Assembly (NCBI RefSeq): GCF_028640845.1
Contig: NC_080542.1
Span: forward strand, 134,977,580-135,041,579
Source of the DNA: Ahaetulla prasina
Lineage: Eukaryota > Chordata > Lepidosauria > Squamata > Colubridae
DNA length: 64,000 bases
Reading direction: 5' to 3'
Position numbers and translations under genes: made by a program. Position 1 is the first letter of the stretch. The number at the start of each line of letters is the position of its first letter. Positions 57,078 through 64,000 of the stretch are shown piece by piece. The notes beneath the pieces were generated by a model that saw only the letters and a program-made list of their open reading frames with translations, did not search any database and had not been told where the DNA came from.

Positions 57078-59007
57078 AGTTGTTTAGGATATAGTACAGA
57101 TGAAGGATTTGTGGTCTTCCAGATCAGATCTTCCAGATTGTAACCCAATCCAAAATTGGGTTACAATTCAGAACAGTGCTTGCCATTGGTCATGCTTGGT
57201 ATTGGGAGTTGTTGTTCAGCATCATTTGGAAACCTACTAGATTCCAGTTGGTCATCTGTGCACTTATTAGCTTGAGAACAGTTCAGTGTAGTTCTCTCAG
57301 TTTTTCAGGATTTCTGAAAGATTGTTCTCATATTCAAATCAATCTGTTCAGAGTCCCCACTCAGTATTAGTAGCATGAATACTGAAGGTGTGGGCACAAT
57401 GAGGTGGCCCCATCTATTTTTTATATGCTTTTGAATTCGGTGCAGACATCATGCATGAATAAGTCATAGGTAGTCTACATTTACATGATTCTCCATTCCC
57501 AGCATCTTTATGATAGTTTGCTTCAAATTGACAGTTTCTGACAATTCTTAGACTTTCAGTAAAAGAAAATGAGAGTTGTGATCCGGAGAGATTAATTTTC
57601 TAATTATCCATTTCTTAATGGATATTCTATTCCTCCTCAAGACTCCTCGAGGCTACAAAGCAATCCTCAGCAAGATATTAAAAAAAAGTATTAGAATTAA
57701 ATCCAAATAACCCCCCTCCCAAAAAAAAGGAGCATCAGTAATAAAATGTGAAAAATGTATTACTGCCCCAAACAGAAAAATGCAAGGATAAAAATGGTAA
57801 AAAAGAAATCTGGAATGGGAATATATGTTTCTATATATATTGTTTTTTTGTTGGTTTGTTTCTCAGCCTGAGTTGCATTAGGGCCATGTAGTCTGTCCCC
57901 CATTTTTATGACCACCTGTCTGGGCTGAGAAATGAAGCAAGGTCAAATCTAATCAGTATTAGAATAAGAGGTCTTCAGTGAGTGCTCAGGAGAAAGCATT
58001 GACAAACCACTTCTCTACCATTGCCAAAAACACCTGTGTATGTGTCAAGTTTCCACTCAAACAAAACGTTACCAGCCCATTAATATGTATGCACAGGCAG
58101 AAATAGATACCAAATTATGCCTGTTTGGCACAAAATATGGAGCTGGCTACCAGGTTAGCTGGTTTCAGCAAAGGCGTTGGACCAATAGAAGTAATGGGCA
58201 TCAACTATAATTGCTTCTGAAAGCCATCTGCTAGGTGGTCTTAAGCGGTCTTTCTTATACAATTGGTTGGCTATTGGGCGAACAGACAACTGAAATAGAT
58301 GGGTCACTGGTCTGATCCAGCATAGCACTGTTGTTTTTATAGTGGAGCTTTTCAGGCTGAATTTTTGGCAGGATTGAGAGTCCCAGATGCATTAGAATCA
58401 GGTGGATAAATTGGCTCACATAGAAATGCAAAGTGGCTTAATTCAGTAGTAAATTCAAATGAAATGCAGTTGTCCTTCTGTGTTCTGTTCGATTGAAACA
58501 GTGCTGCGTTTTTATGCATTACTCAGTATTGTTTAGACATCTCAGAATTATGTGATGGACTTCTCCAATTTTTTTTAAAGTGGGCAAAATGTAATATAGT
58601 ACAGAATATAATGCCAATCAATACATTCTACTGTAGAATCTTACTTTCAGAAACTTGCTTGTTAAACAGCAGAGCAACACATGCATGGATAAAATATATT
58701 TGAATTTGTGCCTAATCCAAAGATTTGGGCTGAAGTAGTTTACAGCTTTATGATTCTGTGGAGATGTGGACAGGCAACCATGAGGACTGAAATTATCTGT
58801 GTTACCACTGAAGGAGAAGCTCATATGCTGGCAATCCGAAGACCAAAATCCACATTTTATAGTTGGGGGATGTTGTAAGAAATGAAACTTAAAATTCTAT
58901 AGATTGTGCATTTGTGACTCTTAGAACTCTCCATTTTAGCTATCTGTTTGGGGTACATTTGAAAAGAAGGTTGGATTTGCAATTGGCTGATGAACCACAC
59001 TCAGCAT
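57078..59007. other. Non-coding stretch
   Basis: No recognised gene. A-rich runs lie at 57676-57730. Confidence 0.4.
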
Positions 59008-59149
59008 GTGATTCTCAGTGGAACTACATCTGGGGTTGGAGTACATCTATTCCTTGGAGTACATGATGTGGGGTACCTAAAGTTCTGCCTTGGATGTAGT
59101 GCTCATCAATGTCTTCATAAATGACTTAGATGAGAGGAGGAGGAGGAGG

Positions 59150-60410
59150 AGCTCATTAAATTTGTAGATGATACTTACCTATGGAGAATTGCTAACATTT
59201 CAAAAGATAGACTCAAAGTTAAGAAGGATCTTGATAGATTTAAACACTGGGCCCTATCCAACAAAATGCAGTTCAGTGATGAGAAAAGTAACATCCTGTA
59301 CTTAGGCAGGAAAAACCAAATGTACAGATACAGAATAGGCAGCACTTTGCTCAGCAGTTGTATCTATGAAAGGAATCTAGGTGTTCTGGTGGCCCACCAA
59401 TTAAATACGAGCCAGCAGTGTGCTGTAGCTGCCAAAAACGCCAATGAAGTCCTACTTGCATCAACAGAGAAACAGCATCAAGATCACAAGAAGTGATAGT
59501 ATCATTTTATACTGCACTGGTGAGGCCACACTTGGAATACTGTGTCCAGTTCTGATCACCATGATACAAAAAAAGATGCTAAGACCTTAGAGAGAGTATA
59601 GAAAAAAGCAAAAAGATGACAAGGAGTCTGGAGGCTAAACTGTATGTGGAATGGTTGAGGAACCAAGGTATGTTTAGCCCAGCAGTTCTCAACCTGTATG
59701 TCGGGACCCCGTTGGGGGTCGAATGACGATTTGCCAGGGGTCGCCTAAGACCATCGGAAATATGGGAAGTATACTTGCGAGTCGAAGAATCGCGCTCCAA
59801 TGGTTGACTCCACAAGCCAGCTGCAGGCTCTTCAAATCGCAAGCCTAATTTGGCTTCAGGCGCGATGAATTAAAAAAGAGAGAAATCTTTGCTCTGATGT
59901 CTCCCTCTCAAGCCAGCTGCAATCACTCCCAACCGCTAGCCTAATCTGGTTTCAGGCGCGATAAACTTAATAGGGGAGGAGTCTCCGCTTTAATGCCTCC
60001 ATCCTCAAGGCAATCGTCAGCAGTTCAGATCGCTAGCCAATACGGCTTCAGGCGCGATAAATTCAAAATGAAAATAATTTTACGGTTGTATTAAAGGGGT
60101 CGCCACATTGTGGGGAATTGTATTAAAGGGGTCGCAGCACTATAAAGGTTGAGAACCACTGGTTTAGCCTAATGAAGAGAAGGCTTAAGGGTGACATGAT
60201 ATCTGTCTTCCAATACTTGAAGGATTGTCACAGGGAAGAGGGGGGTCAATCAAAAGTGCCTAAGGGCCAGACAAGAAGCAATGGGTGGAACTAGCCAGAG
60301 AGAGCTCCAATCTGGATCTAAAAAGAAATTTCTCACTGAGAAAAAATACTCAGTGAAATAGCTTGCTTCCCAAAGTTATGGATGCTCCATCACTGAAGTT
60401 TTTAAGAAGA
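59150..60410 (+). pseudogene. CR1 RT C-terminal part (decayed, interrupted)
   Basis: Frame 59266-59496 reads MQFSDEKSNILYLGRKNQMY, LSSCIYERNLGVLVAHQLNT and [16 protein letters not shown], the CR1 region after RT motif C (compare KSKVLHLGQKN and CERDLGVL at 3690-4475). Just upstream 'tttgtagatgatacttac' corresponds to motif C (F-V-D-D-T), keeping an Asp pair. Later parts ('gaggccacacttggaatact', 'agacaagaagcaatgggtgg') are in broken frames on either side of the hAT insertion. Confidence 0.8.
59672..60169. mobile_element. SPIN-like hAT element with perfect 8-bp TSD and 96-bp internal triplication
   Basis: The element at 59680-60161 (482 bp) begins cagcagttctcaacctg and ends ggttgagaaccactg. 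The duplication gtttagcc flanks it. The left subterminal 'ggggtcgcctaagaccatcg' is the signature of SPIN elements (recalled), a hAT family known for transfer between vertebrates including squamates. The interior differs: three units of about 96 bp, each ending ggcgcgat (59859, 59955, 60051). No transposase. Confidence 0.78.
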
Positions 60411-60518
60411 GATTATACAACCATTTGTCCAGGATGGAATTAGGCCTCTTGCCCTGGGCAGGGGGCTGAACTTGGAGACCTCCAAGGTCCCTTCTAGTTG
60501 TATGATTCTATGATTCTA

Positions 60519-60829
60519 CAAAGATCTCTTCCATTCATACATCTTGTAATTCCTAAAGTATGCCTTTGTTTATACATATGTTTGCATTTGCAGCAACCTC
60601 TATCAATCTTAACTTAATTCAGAAGATTTCTTTAATACAAGGATAGGAAACATCTGGGAATTCCAGGTGTGTAGGCTAGACAGTAACGGAAGAAGGCATA
60701 ATTATTCAGTTCTGTTAACATGGCTGAAAGATCAGAATGGGTTCATTATCTGGAGATATTCAGGTACAGTCCACCCTCAGACAAAGACATTTGGTTATTT
60801 TGGGATGTTCACTACCCATCCTAGTTCAT
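60519..60829. other. Non-coding stretch
   Basis: Nothing recognised. Confidence 0.4.
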
Positions 60830-61381
60830 TGTTGTGGTCCGCCAGCAGCCTGCGGAGCTGGCAACAGAGTCAGACAGCAATGAGGCTGAGGTGAGGCCAG
60901 GGCCATCGGGGAGTGAGGTGCAGACTCCAGAGCCTCCAGAGACTAATAGTAGTGAGGGAGAGGAACAGGAGGAGCCTGTTCCTAATGCATGCATGGGAAG
61001 AGCTGCCAGAAGGCAAGAGCAGCTCAAGCAGAGAGGACAACTCCGGAGTAGGGCCAAGAGATGATTGGACCCTCCCATAAGGCTTAAAACAGACCAGCAC
61101 CGCGTTTAAGCTTTGCCAGAAAACAACGTTGATAACTTCGTCTTCTTGCATTTATTTTGTATCGATGTCTTCTGAACTTCTGTCAAGAAAGGCCTTTGGC
61201 AGTTTGCCTAATTGGACCAAGGTTTGCGATAGGACTGAGGAATTTGTGTTGGGAGGAATTTGTTTTAATTTAGTTGAACTACGCTGGGAATGAAGTAATT
61301 CTCAGCTGTTCGAATAAAGTAAGTTGTTTGTTTTTTCACAGACTGAGTTTCCTACTACCTACTTGGGCCTGGGTCACAACA
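60830..61381 (+). mobile_element. Solo LTR (552 bp)
   Basis: Termini tgttgtggtcc and ggtcacaaca give a 7-bp perfect inverted end, TG...CA. Flanks ttcat (60825-60829) and ttaat (61382-61386) match 4 of 5. AATAAA lies at 61313-61318 near the 3' side. There is no internal region, so recombination between two LTRs probably removed it. It differs from the Gypsy LTRs here; ERV or another Gypsy type cannot be decided. Confidence 0.65.
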
Positions 61382-61386
61382 TTAAT

Positions 61387-63251
61387 AGAGTTATCGATAT
61401 GAAGCTAAAATGAGGACAGATTCCATATAAGATTCCCTTAGTCCTGAAAGGAAGATGGAATATAAATCACATCTATTAATAATACATGTATATCTAATAA
61501 ATGTGCAGCCTGGAAGCACAAAAACCTTTCACAGCCACCGGATGCCCATAGAGCTTATTTCACACTGTAATTTGAATGGGTTGGGAAGCCGACTATTTCT
61601 GCACAGCATCATGCTACCTTCTGTGTGAGTCTGCATATCAAAAACACCCATTGGGTGACAGTTTTCAGACAACCTTGACCACATCTATACTCATTTTTGA
61701 ATTGACTTGCTTTGCCACAAAAATGCGTGTACCTGCTCTTTGAAGAAAGACAGTCTATATTTCTTCACTCACTCTTGGCCCTGAAATCTGGACAGGGAAT
61801 TTTACATGATAGATGCAGGGAGCTAAAAATAGTATGTTGAGTTAAACATATCAGCAATTGATTTTTAATGCTTTAATGCTGGTGAAAAGAATGTAGTTAT
61901 AAGAATGCAGAAACTCTGATCAAAACAGCAATTGCTGTTAATTGCAAAAATAGAACCTTGCTTTCACCACAGTATACATTCATACACTCATGTCAGGAGT
62001 GCCTCCATTCAGAGCCCAAGAAAGAAAAACCCCGACTCCATAGGTTTAGAGCAAGGTACTTTTACTATGTAGAACTGAATGCAACAAAAGGAAAGCAAGA
62101 TCCGAATAGTAGGAGTGACTTACACATGCATATCCCTCATAAATCCCTCCTCCCTCCAAAGGTCAAACAATCTAGTCCAATTCATTTCTTCTTAGGCTTC
62201 ATGTGGTGTTCTTCCGGTGATCTCTGCTTGTCTGGTATGCAGAGTCCATTAGTGTCAGCCGCATTTTAGAGTTTGAATTCCTGGGTTTCAAAATGAGCCT
62301 CCTCCCCCTTCCTATATGAAGCAATCTTAAAGGAACATTACCCCATTCCTAATACTTAACACTAAAGTAGCAATAAAACATTTAACTAAGCAATAAACAG
62401 TAATAAAACAATTAAACACTTAACTAAGTAAATGAAACAATCAAGATTGCATGCTCTATCTACTTACATCTATCCATCTATGTCTGTCTAGCCATCCATC
62501 CATCCATCTACCTACCTACCATCATTCATTTAGATGAATTCTGCAAACTCTCTTTTGATTCCATGCCAGCTGTAAAGCTATGGTTAATCAAATTTGAAAG
62601 CCACCCAGACAAAGTTTCAGTGTCATACAGTGTTCTTTTAAAAGTGTTAAGGATGTCTACTTGATTTGGTTAGTGTTTTCCATTTAATATTGACATTTTG
62701 CATAGATACTTCTGTAAAAGAGCTTTATGATGTATTCTGGTTTTCTTTGTTATGAAATAAATGTAGAAGGAGTACATGCTCAGTACTAGCTTTATAGATG
62801 TAGGCACTTCTGAACACTGAAGTGGGCAGGCATTTAGTGCCTTCAGTGAAGTTGGCTTGATTGTATGTCAGCAAAAAGTCAAATGCTACTCTGCTGCTAC
62901 TTAATTATCTTGGGTTTGAGAAAGCTGACTTGTTCCACAAAACGTCTACCAGAATAAAATTGTAACTTTCATTTCTGTGAACCTGGAGGAAGAAGCTATC
63001 AGTGCTTCCATTAAGATGAAGCATACTGTGGAAATGGCAGAATACCAAATCCTTGTGCCTTGTATAATTCACATTATTGCAATTGTGGCAAAGTTGCTTC
63101 TGGATTTTTGACTGGGAGTTGAATCATGGCAACTGGACTTCTTTTCTGAAAAGATGTCCAGTTTCCATGACTCAGCTTCCAACATGGATGACTGAGAATC
63201 TTCACCAATTTATTCCAAGTTCATTTCAAATTGTAGTTGGAGGGGTTATGG
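61387..63251. other. Mostly single-copy stretch with a tetranucleotide run
   Basis: Positions 62453-62520 are a mixed ATCT/CATC/CTAC tetranucleotide run. The rest shows no gene; 61500-61760 is unrepeated. Confidence 0.4.
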
Positions 63252-63483
63252 CAGGGTGAAATCCAGCAGATTCTGACAGGTTCTGGAGAACCGGTAGCAG
63301 AAATTTTGAGCAGTTCAGAGAATCGGCAGTGGAAATTTTGAGTAGTTCAGAGAACTGGCAAATACCACCTCTGGCTGGCCCCAGAATGGGGTGGGAATGG
63401 AGATTTTGCAATATCCTTCCCCTGCCACGCCCACCAAGCCATGCCCAAACAACTGGTAGTAAAAAAATTGGATTTCGCCACTG
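63252..63483. mobile_element. hAT-like element with short internal tandem repeat
   Basis: Begins cagggtgaaatccagca and ends ttggatttcgccactg, an inverted pair. Inside, 'gcagaaattttgagcagttc' and 'gtggaaattttgagtagttc' form two units of about 36 bp. Flanking bases do not show a clear duplication. A related scrap lies at 9690-9800. Confidence 0.6.
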
Positions 63484-64000
63484 AGTCCTGGGTTGAACTC
63501 TTCTTTGACGTTTTGATTTAATGAGAGTAGAGGGAGAGTTTTAGACACAAGAATTCAGTTAAGTGAACCAGTTTGGAACGGATCATTCAATATATGTTTT
63601 GCATGAAGAAATTCTGAAGTTCAAGTTTTGATGTTTCTAGTTGAAAGCAGTCATTGATGGAAAATAAGTCAGTCGTTGGATCATTGCTTTTAGAGTGGCT
63701 GATAATGAACTAGATAGACAATCAGACTAACCAGATAGAGCATAGGTTTTTATATTCCTTTTTTTGGCCATCTATCGGTAATCAGTACCAATATTTATTA
63801 TTAGCCATATGCTATTTATTTGAACTAGGCCTTCAAGAGACATGCCATCATACATAATCTGAAGTTGTCCCCAGTATTTTCTACAGAAAACAGTTCCTTT
63901 GAAGTTTCGGGTTTTCACGAAAACAATTCCAGAGAATATTTTTTCTAGCAGAGGCCCATTTCTTACGAGAGAGGTTTCTTCTTCCATAAGGAGGAACCTG
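63484..64000. other. Non-coding stretch
   Basis: No gene or repeat recognised up to the window end. Confidence 0.4.

Larger units (their letters stand above)
59008..60518 (+). mobile_element. Older CR1 LINE with TGATTCTA tail, split by a hAT element
   Basis: The CR1 3' part includes RT motif C region, C-terminal domain and UTR ('gccctgggcagggggctg'). It ends in two copies of an ATGATTCT octamer (60501-60518), the classical CR1 tail, different from the ATT tail at 29941. The SPIN-like element at 59680-60161 interrupts it. It is more diverged than the other CR1 copies. Confidence 0.85.

Noticed and set aside
60834..61064. Acidic 76-residue protein
   Set aside because: It falls entirely inside the solo LTR and is low-complexity; no start context or homologue is recognised.
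1..64000. BovB/RTE LINE, often common in squamates
   Set aside because: I searched by eye for BovB-like protein motifs and saw none in this window.

Overview
The window is vertebrate genomic DNA, most likely from a snake or a close squamate relative. It shows no host gene: I found no spliced exon set, rRNA, functional tRNA, CRISPR array or operon. The squamate call rests on the mixture of repeats: CR1 and L2-type LINEs, tRNA-derived SINEs whose tails match the local L2 elements, a LINE ending in an ATTCT pentanucleotide tail (known from snake genomes), many short hAT-like elements, Helitron ends, a SPIN-like hAT element and two young Ty3/Gypsy copies. Species cannot be determined from the sequence.

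Layout. 1-1128 is old non-coding DNA. 1153-3681 is a 5'- and 3'-truncated L2-type LINE on +, fused tail to tail to a truncated CR1 LINE on - (3682-5822). 5823-8285 is mostly single-copy, followed by a CR1 3' end (8286-8884, -), a Helitron end near 9117 and a CA microsatellite. 10503-14987 is Gypsy copy 1 on -, with LTRs, TSD, gag and decayed pol. 15-18 kb holds SINEs, a 185-bp hAT element and old TIR-type repeats. 17963-22307 is a nearly full-length L2 LINE on + with a GC-rich 5' leader. 22.3-31.1 kb mixes single-copy DNA with hAT, CR1, SINE, Tc1/mariner and long-inverted-repeat insertions. 31170-31845 is a purine array, 32290-32793 an L2 3' end, and 32838-33130 a regular series of palindromes. 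33563-38087 is Gypsy copy 2, in the same orientation as copy 1.

38-50 kb holds a pentanucleotide-tailed LINE (39795-40694), SINEs, a hAT-like element and the stretch most like conserved non-coding DNA (43985-45240). 50312-53115 is a longer minus-strand copy of the pentanucleotide-tailed LINE carrying a SINE. 53122-53958 is a Helitron-like element. 55-64 kb holds a SINE nested in an old TIR repeat, a 513-bp hAT element, an old CR1 split by a SPIN-like hAT element (59680-60161), a solo LTR (60830-61381) and single-copy DNA.

How the parts relate. L2 and CR1 LINEs supply reverse transcription. Three SINE copies carry the L2 3' tail, as expected if they borrow the L2 enzyme. LINE tails seed microsatellites (ATT, ATTCT, AAAT). 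hAT and Helitron elements have inserted into older copies, so the insertion order can be partly read: CR1 before SPIN-like hAT, old TIR repeat before SINE, pentanucleotide-tailed LINE before SINE. The coding domains listed are broken retroelement genes. The best candidates for host function are AT-rich single-copy blocks with homeodomain-like and POU-like motifs, and that reading is inferred from composition only.
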